A DNA stretch of 64,000 nt, from NCBI GenBank assembly GCA_902602415.1, contig CACKQW010000008.1, positions 1 through 64,000 on the forward strand, given 5' to 3'. The translations under genes and the position numbers were made by a program. The notes under the pieces were generated by a model, which saw nothing but the letters and a program-made list of their open reading frames with translations, made no database searches and had not been told where the DNA came from. The first letter of the stretch is position 1; the number at the start of each line of letters is the position of its first letter. Positions 25,817 through 35,135 of the stretch are shown here, one piece after another. The stretch is from an uncultured Bacteroidota bacterium (lineage in GTDB: Bacteria; Bacteroidota; Bacteroidia; Flavobacteriales; Flavobacteriaceae).

Positions 25817-26449
25817 TTAAAATCTTTTACGACCCTTATTATTTTTCTTAAAATACTTTTTATTAGAAAATCTCTTTTTGGATCTCATTAAAACAGAAGC
25901 ATCTAGCAAAGTTTCTTTAGAGTTTCTGAGATCAATTTTTGAATTTGAAAGTTCATACAGATGATCAAAGATAACTTGGTCCTCAACACTATCTTTATTC
26001 CAATTAAGAAAGCATTTTTTCATATGATTAGCAATAATATAAACTAATGCATCTTTCTTATCCCCTGAATCCCATTTTACTGCTTCATCTATCATAATTT
26101 TAATATTGTTACCATAAAATCTATACTTTGGAAAATTTTGAGGATAAGACAATGGATCAGGTTTTGCTAAAAGCTCTTCTTTTTTTGGTTTTTCAAAAGG
26201 AGAATCAACATCTAATTTGAAATCAGACATGATAAAAAGTTGATCCCATAGTTTGTGTTGAAAATCAGAAACATCTCTCAAATGTGGCTGCAAATTACCC
26301 ATAACGGAGATTATCGATTTAGCAATTTTATTCCTTTCATCTTTTGATTTTTGAGAAGATGCGTGATGAATCATTTTTTGAATATGTCTACCATACTCAG
26401 GAATAATCAGATCTTCCCTTATCGTGTTATATTCTAAGTTATCTTTCAA
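25817..26449 (-). CDS. DUF4290-domain protein, murA partner
   Basis: 210 residues. The DUF4290 pattern is LEYNTIREDLIIPEYGRHIQKMI, then MGNLQPHLRDVSDFQHKLWDQL. The final 40 residues are very basic (RSKKRFSNKKYFKKNNKGRKRF), suggesting nucleic-acid or membrane contact. No enzymatic motif is visible. In Bacteroidetes this gene commonly sits directly upstream of murA, which makes a link to cell-wall synthesis plausible. Function unknown. Confidence 0.88.
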   Translation of the reverse strand: MKDNLEYNTIREDLIIPEYGRHIQKMIHHASSQKSKDERNKIAKSIISVMGNLQPHLRDVSDFQHKLWDQLFIMSDFKLDVDSPFEKPKKEELLAKPDPLSYPQNFPKYRFYGNNIKIMIDEAVKWDSGDKKDALVYIIANHMKKCFLNWNKDSVEDQVIFDHLYELSNSKIDLRNSKETLLDASVLMRSKKRFSNKKYFKKNNKGRKRF

Positions 26450-26504
26450 TTTTTTTTTATTAGGTGAGTAATAAATCGCAAATTACAAAAAAATGTATTG
26501 TAGA

Positions 26505-26792
26505 TTACAATAAAATCACATTTTCAGTTTTTTCTGAAACTTCTTTATATTTTGTTATTATATAATCTGGATTATCTGCAATTAATGAGACAGATAGCGA
26601 AATATATTTTCTGTTTTTTGAAAACTTAACAATAAATTCTGCTGAGGTTTTACTAAAAATTTCCTTTATAATTTCACTTTGATCATCATTTTCAATAAAA
26701 ATAAATTTAAATATGTATTTTGATGGCCATGAACTGGTTTCCTTTAAAAGTTTTCTCAGCTTATGATAAAAAACTTTATTCTCACTGCTCAT
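26505..26792 (-). CDS. DUF493 (YbeD-like) family protein
   Basis: The track start (26831) gives a poor leader; the ATG at 26792 yields MSSENKVFYHKLRKLLKET, a typical DUF493 start, so I use it (95 residues). The ferredoxin-like fold shows as WPSKYIFKFIF, KISKTSAEFIVKFSKNRKYISLSVSL and DYIITKYKEVSEKTENVILL. E. coli YbeD belongs to this family; its role is uncertain, with a regulatory ACT-like fold. It is divergent from the NTPase gene at 26852. Confidence 0.82.
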   Translation of the reverse strand: MSSENKVFYHKLRKLLKETSSWPSKYIFKFIFIENDDQSEIIKEIFSKTSAEFIVKFSKNRKYISLSVSLIADNPDYIITKYKEVSEKTENVILL

Positions 26793-26851
26793 ATTCTTAT
26801 AATATTTAAATTTACATATCAATTTAATCATAATTAACGAATTTATAGTGT

Positions 26852-27379
26852 ATGAGAGTTGTTATTACAGGAGGACCAGGGACTGGAAAAACTTCAATAA
26901 TTGAATACTTAAATAAGATGAATTTTAATGTATTCAAAGAATCTTCGAGGGAGGTCACAAAAAAGTTTAAAAACATTGGTTCTGAGCAATATTTTTTATC
27001 AAATCCTATAGACTTCAGTAATATTTTGATTAATAAAAGAAAGATGCAATTTAAAAAAGGGTCAAAAAGTAAAAATGAATATTTTTATTACGATAGAGGT
27101 ATACCAGATGTTTTGGCATACCTAAACTTTAAAAAAATTGATTATGAAAGTTCAATGATCAGTGACATTTTAGAATTTAATTACGATGCTATTTTTCTTG
27201 CGGAGCCTTGGAAAGCAATATATAAAAACGATTCAGAGAGGTACGAAACTTACGACGAGTTACTAGAAATTGATATACAGATTAAAAAAATTTATAAACA
27301 ACTAGGATATAACATTATTATTCTACCAAAAAAATCAGTAGAGGATAGAGTGAATTTTATATTAGAAACTTTACATTGA
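26852..27379 (+). CDS. P-loop NTPase (AAA_28-like)
   Basis: 175 residues. The Walker A is GGPGTGKTS at 7-15. An acidic DRGIPD motif (about 86-91) and the later FLAEPWKAIYKNDSERYETYDE fit AAA_28-type ATP-binding proteins related to nucleoside or nicotinamide riboside kinases, which use the DRG motif in base/ribose handling. A kinase role on a nucleoside or similar small molecule is therefore plausible but not shown. Its TGA overlaps the TTG start of fmt. Confidence 0.82.
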   Translation: MRVVITGGPGTGKTSIIEYLNKMNFNVFKESSREVTKKFKNIGSEQYFLSNPIDFSNILINKRKMQFKKGSKSKNEYFYYDRGIPDVLAYLNFKKIDYESSMISDILEFNYDAIFLAEPWKAIYKNDSERYETYDELLEIDIQIKKIYKQLGYNIIILPKKSVEDRVNFILETLH

Positions 27380-28332
27380 ACAAAATAAAAACAAATATAA
27401 TTTTTATGGGTACATCTGAATTTGGATTGCCCACCCTTGAGCAAATTAAAAAAAATTTTAATCTCCTTGCAGTTGTTACAAACTATGATAAACCCTCTGG
27501 AAGAGGTCTAAAAATTAAAAATTCTGCTGTTAAAGAATATGCATTAAAAAAAAATATTGAGCTTTTACAGCCTAAAAATTTAAAAGATCAAAACTTTATC
27601 GAAAAAATAAAAAAATTTAAACCAGATTTTATTATTGTTGTAGCATTCAGAATGCTACCTAAAGTTATCTGGAGTATTCCAAAGCATGGAACAATAAACT
27701 TACATGCCTCACTACTTCCAAATTATAGAGGCGCAGCCCCTATTAATTGGGCTCTAATCAATGGGGAAAAATATACAGGGGTTACTACTTTTTTTATTGA
27801 TGATGAAATTGATACAGGAGATATTTTATTGCAGAAAAAAATAAAAATAAACGAAACTGATAATGCTGAAGACTTACATAACTCACTAAGTAAAAAAGGT
27901 TCTTTATTAATGCATAAAACAATAAGTAGAGTGTTAAATAACAGTATTAAGCCCAGTAAGCAAGAATCAAATAAAGCCTGTAAAACTGCATACAAATTAA
28001 ATAAAGATAATATAAAAATTAATTGGGAAACCAAACCAATTGAGATATACAATAAAATCAGAGGACTTTCTCCATACCCTGGAGCTAGAACCACAATTAT
28101 TGATTCCAAACTTAAAACAAAAAAAAATATTATAATCTATGATTGCGATTATAAACTAATGAATAATAAGCTTGACCCCGGACATATTATTATTTCAAAA
28201 AAAGATTTTAAAATAAGCTGTATTGATGGATATATTCTGATTAAGGATATTAAAATTGAAGGTAAAAAAAGAATGAAAATAAAATCATTTTTAAATGGTT
28301 TTAATGGTAATAATGAGTTAATAGCAAAATGA
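27376..28332 (+). CDS. fmt: Methionyl-tRNA formyltransferase
   Basis: 318 residues. The start is TTG, overlapping the previous stop; the next ATG (27406) would cut into the first strand KTNIIFMGTSEFG. The formyl-transfer motif NLHASLLPNYRGAAPINWALINGE carries the catalytic Asn and His, and DEIDTGDIL supplies the catalytic Asp. The C-terminal OB-fold-like domain is present but short and Lys-rich. It formylates initiator Met-tRNA using 10-formyl-tetrahydrofolate. It overlaps yqgE by 4 bp. Confidence 0.95.
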   Translation: MNKIKTNIIFMGTSEFGLPTLEQIKKNFNLLAVVTNYDKPSGRGLKIKNSAVKEYALKKNIELLQPKNLKDQNFIEKIKKFKPDFIIVVAFRMLPKVIWSIPKHGTINLHASLLPNYRGAAPINWALINGEKYTGVTTFFIDDEIDTGDILLQKKIKINETDNAEDLHNSLSKKGSLLMHKTISRVLNNSIKPSKQESNKACKTAYKLNKDNIKINWETKPIEIYNKIRGLSPYPGARTTIIDSKLKTKKNIIIYDCDYKLMNNKLDPGHIIISKKDFKISCIDGYILIKDIKIEGKKRMKIKSFLNGFNGNNELIAK

Positions 28333-28886
28333 AAAAAATAAATCCTGGAAATTTATTAATATCTACGCCAAATATACTTTCTGATTACTATTTTAAAAGA
28401 TCAATTGTTTTAATAACTGAAATAAATGATATAGAGGTAATGGGATTAATTATCAATAAACAAATGGATTATAATCTATCTGATATTGATTCATCGGTTA
28501 ATGAAAAAAAAATAAAAGTATTTTCAGGTGGCCCAGTAAACCAAGACAACTTATTTTTCATCCATGATGAACCAGAGATTATTAAAAATAGTAGATTTTG
28601 TTATGACAATTTATGTTTTGGTGGAGATTATGAGAAACTTATTCAAATGATTAATAACAAAGAGATTGATTGGAGAAATAAAGTAAAATTTTTTTCAGGT
28701 TATTCAGGCTGGACACTAGAGCAGTTGAATCAGGAGATAAAAGAAGGTAGTTGGATTATTGATAATAAAAAAAATATCAATGTTTTTGAAAACAATGTAA
28801 AATATTTGTGGAAAAATAAAATCAAAAAATCTAATTCCAAATTTAAAATATGGTTAAATGCACCTAACGATCCTCAGAATAATTAA
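28329..28886 (+). CDS. yqgE: YqgE/AlgH-family protein
   Basis: 185 residues. The family pattern is PGNLLISTPNI, YFKRSIVLITE, VMGLIINK, FSGGPVNQDNLFFIH and the C-terminal FFSGYSGWTLEQLNQEIKEGSWII. The molecular function of YqgE is not established; AlgH in Pseudomonas was linked to alginate regulation. It is translationally coupled to fmt. Its TAA overlaps the convergent stop as TTAA. Confidence 0.92.
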   Translation: MKKINPGNLLISTPNILSDYYFKRSIVLITEINDIEVMGLIINKQMDYNLSDIDSSVNEKKIKVFSGGPVNQDNLFFIHDEPEIIKNSRFCYDNLCFGGDYEKLIQMINNKEIDWRNKVKFFSGYSGWTLEQLNQEIKEGSWIIDNKKNINVFENNVKYLWKNKIKKSNSKFKIWLNAPNDPQNN

Positions 28887-29272
28887 GTTGATCCAAGAAC
28901 CATTTTCAAATCAGAAATATGATTAGTCCACAACAATTTGGACTCTTCAACCTCATCCTCATCCTCAGCAAAATCCGTTACAATTAAACTCACATCCTTG
29001 GTAATTTCATCAAACTGAATTCTAAATTCAAAAAAATAATTTGTGGTTTCATCATCTATCCACTGAAATTTAATTTTTTCACCATTAGTTTTTTGTAATA
29101 ATTTTGCTTTTTCCTCTGAACCATCCCATATAAAAATAAATATTTCTCCTCTTGAATTTACATTATCTGCAAACCACTCGGATAATCCAGATGGAGTTGA
29201 TATATACTGAAATAACAGCTTTTGAGAAGCTTTTATAGGGAATTCCATTTCAAATTTTACTTTATCACTCAT
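28883..29272 (-). CDS. START-like (SRPBCC/AHSA1) domain protein
   Basis: 129 residues. A helix-grip START-like pattern: FEMEFPIKASQKLLFQYISTPSGLSEWFAD, then strands FIFIWDGSEEKAKLL, KIKFQWIDDET, FEFRIQFDE and the terminal helix LLWTNHISDLKMVLG. The AHSA1-type LSEWF motif is common in this group. No catalytic residues are seen. Acidic overall. It is probably a small cytosolic ligand-binding protein, and its function is unknown. Confidence 0.82.
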   Translation of the reverse strand: MSDKVKFEMEFPIKASQKLLFQYISTPSGLSEWFADNVNSRGEIFIFIWDGSEEKAKLLQKTNGEKIKFQWIDDETTNYFFEFRIQFDEITKDVSLIVTDFAEDEDEVEESKLLWTNHISDLKMVLGST

Positions 29273-29353
29273 GTTAGTTTAATTTGATAGGTGTTAATAT
29301 ATACATTTATTCTTTTCAAATTAAAAAATAGGTAAATAATTTATTAGCATAAG

Positions 29354-29384
29354 TTGAATAAAAAAGATTATAACTTTATATTTG
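29354..29384 (+). promoter_or_regulatory. Promoter of tRNA-Met (TTG-N20-TATATTTG)
   Basis: TTG at 29354-29356 is followed after 20 bp by TATATTTG at 29377-29384, an exact TAnnTTTG box ending 15 bp before the tRNA 5' end. Confidence 0.82.
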
Positions 29385-29399
29385 GCAACAATTTAAAAG

Positions 29400-29473
29400 G
29401 GCGAGATAGCTCAGTTGGTCAGAGCGTCGGATTCATAACCCGGAGGTCCCGAGTTCAAATCTCGGTCTCGCTA
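29400..29473 (+). tRNA. tRNA-Met (CAT)
   Basis: The acceptor stem GGCGAGA pairs with TCTCGCT (one G-U), the D arm starts TAGCTCAG, and the T arm is CCGAG/CTCGG around TTCAAAT. The anticodon loop TTCATAA gives CAT. The first acceptor pair is G-U, so this is not the initiator type with a 1-72 C-A mismatch; elongator Met is most likely. tRNA-Ile2 (lysidine-modified CAT) is the other possibility. CCA is not encoded. Confidence 0.93.
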
Positions 29474-29485
29474 CAAAATAGTAAG

Positions 29486-29519
29486 ACGGTTGCACTATTA
29501 CGGAGTAGCCGTTTTTTTT
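29486..29519 (+). terminator. Terminator after tRNA-Met
   Basis: An imperfect hairpin beginning ACGG and ending CCGT (29486-29512), with further inner pairs around a small bulge, is followed by an uninterrupted T run (29512-29519). It overlaps the 3' end of the convergent hisS gene. Confidence 0.7.
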
Positions 29520-30877
29520 AATTTTGAAATGATTTGATTTATTGATAATTCATATTGATCCCCACTTTTCATATTTTTTAGTCTCAGAAACTTACTTTTT
29601 CTTTCCTCCTCACCATATAAAATAACAAATGGTATTTCTTTTTGGTTTGCATATTTTAACTGTTTTTTCAGGGGTATAGAATCAGGGTAAAAATCAGCTA
29701 CAATATCTGCATTCCTCAATGCATTTGTAAATTTAATAATATCTTCATTATAATCTGTTCCAAAATTTGTAAACAATACTTTTATCATTTTACTTCTAAA
29801 CTCTGGAAATAACTTTAATTTATCTAACGTTAAAAATATCCTGTCTAAACCAAAACTAATTCCAACACCACTTGTATCTTTTAATCCAAAAATTTCAGTT
29901 AAATTATCATACCTTCCACCACCTGCGATAGAACCAAAACTTTTATCTTTTTGAACAACTTCAAAAATAACTCCAGTATAATAATCTATTCCTCTTGCCA
30001 AAGAAATATCAAAAACTAAATTTGTTATTAAAAGCTTTTGCTTTGAAAAATATTTAAAAATGAACTCTAGCTCATTCAGACCTTGAATACCAATACTTGA
30101 TTTTTCATAGAATTTTTTGAAAAAATCAATATTTGAACCAATATTTTTTGATTTTGATATTAAATCAAAAATTGAATCAACTTGATCTGAAGAAAATCCT
30201 TTGATTATAAGAATATCTTTTATTTTTTTACTTTCAACTTTATCCAGCTTATCCAATTGATTTACCAATATTGAAAATTTATCTTCACAATCCAAGATTT
30301 CACATAAACCTAGCAGAAGTTTTCTATTATTCAGCTTTATTATACAACCATTTAAATTAAGGTCATTGAATATATTATCGAATAAATGAATAAATTCGAT
30401 TTCTTGCATCAGGGATTTAGAACCAACAACATCAGCATCACATTGTAAAAACTCTCTGAATCTTCCTTTTTGAGGTTTATCTGCTCTCCAAACATTTTGA
30501 ATCTGTGATCTTTTGAAAGGAAATGTTAATTCATTAAAATGTTGAGATACATATCTCGCAAATGGGACAGTTAAATCATATTTCAAAGCTTTATCACAAA
30601 TCTTATTTGCCAGATTAGATACATCTTCAAAATCTAATTCAGCTGGGTTTAAACCCTTCAAAAAGTTTCCTGATTTTAATATCTTAAATATCAAACGCTC
30701 ACCCTCATCACCATATTTACCCAACAATGTTGAGGTTTTTTCAAAACTTGGCGTTTCCAAGGGTGAATACCCATACTTGGTGAAATTTTTTTTAATTATA
30801 TCTATAATATAATTCCTCTTATAAATCTGTGATGATTCAAAGTCTCGAGTTCCTTTTGCGGGAAGTGGCTTATGCAT
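29498..30877 (-). CDS. hisS: Histidyl-tRNA synthetase
   Basis: 459 residues, the class II HisRS. Motif 1 lies near the N-terminus (AKGTRDFESS start, LETPSFE). Motif 2 is QNVWRADKPQKGRFREFLQCDADVVG, and the histidine-specific ARGIDYYTGVIFEV and motif 3 SGVGISFGLDRIF are present. The C-terminal anticodon-binding domain follows. It charges tRNA-His, whose gene is also in this window at 8570 but not adjacent. A terminator lies just upstream of its start, so it has its own promoter. Confidence 0.97.
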   Translation of the reverse strand: MHKPLPAKGTRDFESSQIYKRNYIIDIIKKNFTKYGYSPLETPSFEKTSTLLGKYGDEGERLIFKILKSGNFLKGLNPAELDFEDVSNLANKICDKALKYDLTVPFARYVSQHFNELTFPFKRSQIQNVWRADKPQKGRFREFLQCDADVVGSKSLMQEIEFIHLFDNIFNDLNLNGCIIKLNNRKLLLGLCEILDCEDKFSILVNQLDKLDKVESKKIKDILIIKGFSSDQVDSIFDLISKSKNIGSNIDFFKKFYEKSSIGIQGLNELEFIFKYFSKQKLLITNLVFDISLARGIDYYTGVIFEVVQKDKSFGSIAGGGRYDNLTEIFGLKDTSGVGISFGLDRIFLTLDKLKLFPEFRSKMIKVLFTNFGTDYNEDIIKFTNALRNADIVADFYPDSIPLKKQLKYANQKEIPFVILYGEEERKSKFLRLKNMKSGDQYELSINQIISKLKKTATP

Positions 30878-30903
30878 AATATAAATTTAATTAATTTTAA
30901 AAA

Positions 30904-30930
30904 AAAACACCTACAAATTGCAGGTGTTTT
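30904..30930 (-). terminator. Terminator of the rpsF-rpsR-rplI operon
   Basis: The arms AAAACACCT (30904-30912) and AGGTGTTTT (30922-30930) form a 9-bp stem. On the minus strand the stem is followed by a run of T (complement of the A run before 30904). It sits between rplI and hisS. Confidence 0.85.
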
Positions 30931-30952
30931 AAAACTTGTTTTAGATAAAAAA

Positions 30953-31405
30953 CTATTTTTTTTCTGCAACAACATCAAACGGAACTTCAAATATAACATC
31001 ACGATGTAGCCTTATTTTAGCTTTATATGATCCTAACTGCTTAATATTATTTCCACTAATTATAATAGACTTTTTATCCAATTCCACTCCATTAACCGAT
31101 AATTCTTTTGAAATATCACTATTATTAACTGAGCCAAATAACTTAACCCCCTCACCTACTTTGGCTTTGATTTTAATTTTGATTTTTGAAATTGTTTTTT
31201 CCAACTCTTTTGCGTCTTCAATAATTTTTTTATCCTTTACTACACTTTGCCTAAGATTTTCAGCTAAAACTTTTTTAGCAGAGGGAGTTGCAAGAATAGC
31301 GGAACCATTAGGAATCAAAAAATTTCTCCCAAATCCGTTTTTAACTTCAACGATATCATCTTTGAACCCAACACCCTCAACGTCTTTTTTTAAAATAATT
31401 TCCAT
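30953..31405 (-). CDS. rplI: 50S ribosomal protein L9
   Basis: 150 residues. The N-terminal domain has the L9 signature MEIILKKDVEGVGFKDDIVEVKNGFGRNFLIPNGSAILAT, then a long charged linker helix, then the C-terminal domain with KLFGSVNNSDIS and IRLHRDVIFEV. It binds 23S rRNA near the L1 stalk. It is the last gene of the rpsF-rpsR-rplI operon. Confidence 0.97.
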   Translation of the reverse strand: MEIILKKDVEGVGFKDDIVEVKNGFGRNFLIPNGSAILATPSAKKVLAENLRQSVVKDKKIIEDAKELEKTISKIKIKIKAKVGEGVKLFGSVNNSDISKELSVNGVELDKKSIIISGNNIKQLGSYKAKIRLHRDVIFEVPFDVVAEKK

Positions 31406-31416
31406 ATTGATATATT

Positions 31417-31713
31417 TTATTTTAGAAGATCAGCTACATATGGTAAAAGCGCAAGATGTCTTGCTCTTTTTACTGCAACAGAAACTTTTCTTTGATACTT
31501 TAATGAAGTTCCAGTAATTCTCCTTGGTAAAAGCTTACCTTGTTCATTTATAAATTTCAGTAAAAAATCGGAATCTTTGTAATCGACATATTTGATTCCA
31601 TATTTTTTAAACCTACAATATTTTTTTACAGTAGAATTATCGATATCAAGCGGTGTTAAATATCTAATTTCTCCGCTTTTTTTCCCGGACGCCTCTTCTT
31701 GAATTGTTGACAT
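31417..31713 (-). CDS. rpsR: 30S ribosomal protein S18
   Basis: 98 residues, of which the C-terminal 70 are S18: [64 protein letters not shown]. The basic RRITG motif and the RARHLALLP end are diagnostic. The N-terminal extension is typical of Bacteroidetes. It binds S6 on the 30S platform, and the S6 gene is immediately upstream. Confidence 0.97.
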   Translation of the reverse strand: MSTIQEEASGKKSGEIRYLTPLDIDNSTVKKYCRFKKYGIKYVDYKDSDFLLKFINEQGKLLPRRITGTSLKYQRKVSVAVKRARHLALLPYVADLLK

Positions 31714-31715
31714 AG

Positions 31716-32057
31716 TTATACTTTTTTAGTTTTACTTCTTTCTCTTCTTTTTTCAGCCCAATCAACTGCATGCTTGTCGAGTTTTACAGTTAAGTATCTC
31801 ATAAACCTTTCATCTCTTCTAAATTCGAGCTCAAGATCGGAAATAACATTTGGTTCAACAGTATATTCAAATAAATGATAAAAACCACTTTTTTTATTTT
31901 GGATTGGGTAAGCTAGTTTTTTTAAACCCCAATCCTCTTTAGAAATAAATTTAGCACCTTTAGATGTTAAAAACTTTTCATATTTTAGGACTGTTTCCTT
32001 TGTCTGTTCATCAGACAAAACGGGATTTAAAATGAAAACAGTTTCGTAATGATTCAT
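31716..32057 (-). CDS. rpsF: 30S ribosomal protein S6
   Basis: The track begins at 32084, but the ATG at 32057 gives [18 protein letters not shown], the normal S6 start (113 residues). The ferredoxin-like fold is seen in [30 protein letters not shown] and the [15 protein letters not shown] region. The first gene of the operon with rpsR and rplI. A TATTTTTG box (32089-32082) lies about 25 bp upstream on the minus strand. Confidence 0.96.
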   Translation of the reverse strand: MNHYETVFILNPVLSDEQTKETVLKYEKFLTSKGAKFISKEDWGLKKLAYPIQNKKSGFYHLFEYTVEPNVISDLELEFRRDERFMRYLTVKLDKHAVDWAEKRRERSKTKKV

Positions 32058-32081
32058 TATTGTTTTTTTTATTAATGCGTG

Positions 32082-32089
32082 CAAAAATA
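32082..32089 (-). promoter_or_regulatory. -7 element upstream of rpsF
   Basis: TATTTTTG on the minus strand fits TAnnTTTG and is well placed for the ATG at 32057. No TTG at the standard distance. Confidence 0.5.
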
Positions 32090-32157
32090 TATAATTTTCT
32101 GATGTTTTGATAATTTTTTGCTCACTATTTTTAGAAGGAAAATACTTATATTATAAA

Positions 32158-34599
32158 TTAATAAGGATCAACATCTACAATTATCCTCACAGGTCTAAAT
32201 TCTGATATTGAATGCAAGGAATTAATTGATTTTTTAATTATTTTTTTTACACCTGATAATGAATAATCATCAGGAATTTTTATTAACACACTCTTTAAAT
32301 ATTTATTTCTGATTTTTGAAATATATGGGAACTCAGGCCCAAGTATATTGGATTTAAAATATGGATATACTCTACTATGAAACCACTGAGAAGAATTATT
32401 TACTTTACTAATATTTTGATGTTTGAATGTTATTTTGATAAGCTTTACGTAAGGTGGATATTTAAAACTTTCTCTGTCCAGTATTTGTTCTTGATAAAAA
32501 TCAGTTTCTTTGCCATAAATGATTTTCTGCAGTATTTGGTTTCTAGGGTTATTGGTTTGTATAATTACTTCTCCTTTTTCATCAGATCTACCAGATCTAC
32601 CGGAAACTTGTTGAATAAGTTGATAACATCGCTCATATGATCTAAAATCAGGAAAATTTAATGAATTATCGATATTCATTATTCCCACCAGATTAACATT
32701 TTTAAAATCTAATCCTTTAGTAACCATTTGTGTTCCGATTAAAACATCAAATTCTAAATTTTCAAAAGATTGAATTATTTTCTTATAACTATTTTTTCCT
32801 CTGGTTGTGTCATAATCTAATCTTGCAACTCTTAAATCTGGAAAAAAATCTTTTAACTCTAATTCCACTTGCTCTGTTCCAAATCCCTTCGAAATCACAT
32901 CTCTACTGCCACATTTAATGCAATTATCAATTGATTTATCCTCAAATCCGCAATAGTGACATTTTAAAGAATTTTTAGATAAATGTAATGTGAGACTTAC
33001 ATCACAATTTATACATCTTGGGACATGATGGCAAATATTGCACTCCAAGACTGGAGAATAACCTCTTCTATTTTGAAATAATATAATTTGTTTACCATAC
33101 TTTTGATTTAATTTAATTTTTTGAAGTAAAATGTCAGAAAATAAACCATATTTTTTGTGATTATTTCTTTTTTCAAGCATGTCAACTAATTGAATTTCTG
33201 GCATAGGGATATTTTTATACCGCTGGTTTAATTCTACATATGCGAACTTTTCTGCAATCTTTGCATTCAAATAACTTTCAATAGATGGTGTAGCTGTACC
33301 TAATAAAATATTAGCACCATGGATGTTAGATAAAATAATGGATGCATCTCTTGCATTGTATCTCGGGGATGGATCAAATTGTTTATAGGAAACTTCATGC
33401 TCCTCATCAACAATTATCAACTTTAAATTGGTAAAAGGCAAAAAAATAGATGATCTAGCCCCAATAATTATTTTTGATTCATTTGTGGAAATTAGCTCAT
33501 TCCAAAGTTCTGCTCGCTGATTGATATTAAGGCCAGAGTGATACACAGTTAAATTTTTGGAAAAAAACTTACTCAAACGATTTACCAGCTGCGTGGTTAA
33601 GGCTATCTCAGGAACTAAAAATAAAATTTGATTTGCATGCTTTAAATATTTTTTAATTAAACTAATGTATATTTCTGTTTTTCCAGATGATGTAACTCCC
33701 TTAAATAGGACAATATTATTTGATTTAAACTTCAAATTAATTTCGTCCAATGATTTCTGTTGCAATTCGCTTAAAACTATTTTTTTAGGTTTTGAATTTC
33801 CAAGCATGATATTTCTTTTAACCTCTTTTTCAAAAATTTCAAATATCCCTTTTTCTTCCATTCTTTTTAAAACTGATGCATATGAAGATTTTAATTGCTT
33901 GAAATCAGAAATTTTAATATCATCATTTGAATTTATTTTTAATTGTTTGTAATAATCATAAAAAAGTTGTTGATTTTTTGATTTGCTAATTAGTTCATAG
34001 ATATTTTTTTCCTTTACACCATGTTTTAATCTGACATACTTAGCGTATTTTATGCTATACCTAGAGTATGTTTTTTCTTCAATTAAAAGAAAGCCTTTTT
34101 CACTGAGATTATGAATAATTTTAAAAACATTTGTTTTAGTTATTATTGCTGAAGACTGCTCTACTGATAACTGATTATTTATTTCCAGTGCATCTATTAA
34201 CAAATATTCGTTATCATTAAGGTCTGACTTGATAATATTCGCCTTTGGATTTATAGAAATTACCGTCTCACTCTGAAGCAATAAATTACTTGGTAAAGCA
34301 GCCTTTAAAACATCACCGATGGGACACATATAGTACTTTGAAATCCAATCCCAAAATATTAATTGATCTTCATTTACAACCGGGCTATTATCAATAATTT
34401 GATGAATTGATTTCAATTCAAAGGATCCTTCAAACTCTTTATGAACAGAATGAGCAATTGCGGTTATAAATTTTGATTTTCCAAAAGGAACTATAATACG
34501 CATCCCAGGTTTTATGAAATCAAATTCCTGCTTTGAAACAAAATATGTAAATTTTTGATCAAGGGGAAGAGGTAAGATTACTTCTACATTATAACTCAT
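32158..34599 (-). CDS. priA: Primosomal protein N' (replication restart helicase PriA)
   Basis: 813 residues. An N-terminal DNA-binding part precedes the helicase core. Walker A is GVTSSGKTE, the DExH box is VDEEHE and motif VI contains QVSGRSGR. A zinc-binding insertion carries four CxxC pairs (CNICHHVPRCINC, CHYCGF, CIKCGS). It reloads the replisome at stalled forks. Length and motif order fit a complete gene. It lies upstream of the ribosomal operon and divergent from rlmH. Confidence 0.96.
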   Translation of the reverse strand: MSYNVEVILPLPLDQKFTYFVSKQEFDFIKPGMRIIVPFGKSKFITAIAHSVHKEFEGSFELKSIHQIIDNSPVVNEDQLIFWDWISKYYMCPIGDVLKAALPSNLLLQSETVISINPKANIIKSDLNDNEYLLIDALEINNQLSVEQSSAIITKTNVFKIIHNLSEKGFLLIEEKTYSRYSIKYAKYVRLKHGVKEKNIYELISKSKNQQLFYDYYKQLKINSNDDIKISDFKQLKSSYASVLKRMEEKGIFEIFEKEVKRNIMLGNSKPKKIVLSELQQKSLDEINLKFKSNNIVLFKGVTSSGKTEIYISLIKKYLKHANQILFLVPEIALTTQLVNRLSKFFSKNLTVYHSGLNINQRAELWNELISTNESKIIIGARSSIFLPFTNLKLIIVDEEHEVSYKQFDPSPRYNARDASIILSNIHGANILLGTATPSIESYLNAKIAEKFAYVELNQRYKNIPMPEIQLVDMLEKRNNHKKYGLFSDILLQKIKLNQKYGKQIILFQNRRGYSPVLECNICHHVPRCINCDVSLTLHLSKNSLKCHYCGFEDKSIDNCIKCGSRDVISKGFGTEQVELELKDFFPDLRVARLDYDTTRGKNSYKKIIQSFENLEFDVLIGTQMVTKGLDFKNVNLVGIMNIDNSLNFPDFRSYERCYQLIQQVSGRSGRSDEKGEVIIQTNNPRNQILQKIIYGKETDFYQEQILDRESFKYPPYVKLIKITFKHQNISKVNNSSQWFHSRVYPYFKSNILGPEFPYISKIRNKYLKSVLIKIPDDYSLSGVKKIIKKSINSLHSISEFRPVRIIVDVDPY

Positions 34600-34667
34600 T
34601 GAAAAAAAAGTAATTAAATTTATCGAATATTCCTAATACTTTATTATCTATACAATATTGATTTTAT

Positions 34668-35135
34668 ATGAATTTTAAAATAATTTATCTAAGCAGTGAA
34701 AAAAATAGTAATATAGAAATATTAGTTAATAATTATATAAAAAAAATAAAACATATAGCTGATGTGGAATTATTTAAAATTCACAATAAAAATAAATCCA
34801 AAAAGAATAAGTTTAATATTGATTATGAATCAAATTTGATAATAAATCAATTATCAAAAAATGATATCAATATCCTAATAGATGAAAAAGGAGATATCTA
34901 TGAAACAATTGAGTTTTCTAAGTTCATCCAAAAAAACTTTCTTTATAGTTCAAAGAAAATTGTTTTCATTATTGGTGGTGCATATGGCTTTAATAAAGAA
35001 TTAAATAAAAAAGTTGAAAAAAAAATATCTTTATCAAAATTTACATTTACACATGATATTGCAAGGCTATTATTAATTGAACAAATTTACAGAGCATTAA
35101 CTGTGATTAAAAATTTTCCCTATCACAATCATTAA
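34668..35135 (+). CDS. rlmH: 23S rRNA (pseudouridine1915-N3)-methyltransferase RlmH
   Basis: 155 residues, the SPOUT-family size. The SAM-binding knot region shows LIDEKGDIYETIEFSKFIQ, then FIIGGAYGFN, and the C-terminus ARLLLIEQIYRALTVIKNFPYHN, the RlmH end with its YH motif. It methylates pseudouridine 1915 in helix 69 of 23S rRNA. Its stop overlaps the rdgB start (TAATG). Confidence 0.96.
   Translation: MNFKIIYLSSEKNSNIEILVNNYIKKIKHIADVELFKIHNKNKSKKNKFNIDYESNLIINQLSKNDINILIDEKGDIYETIEFSKFIQKNFLYSSKKIVFIIGGAYGFNKELNKKVEKKISLSKFTFTHDIARLLLIEQIYRALTVIKNFPYHNH

Noticed and set aside
29400-29473. Initiator tRNA-fMet
   Set aside because: It has a base pair (G-U) at position 1-72, whereas initiators have an unpaired C-A there; elongator Met or Ile2 fits.
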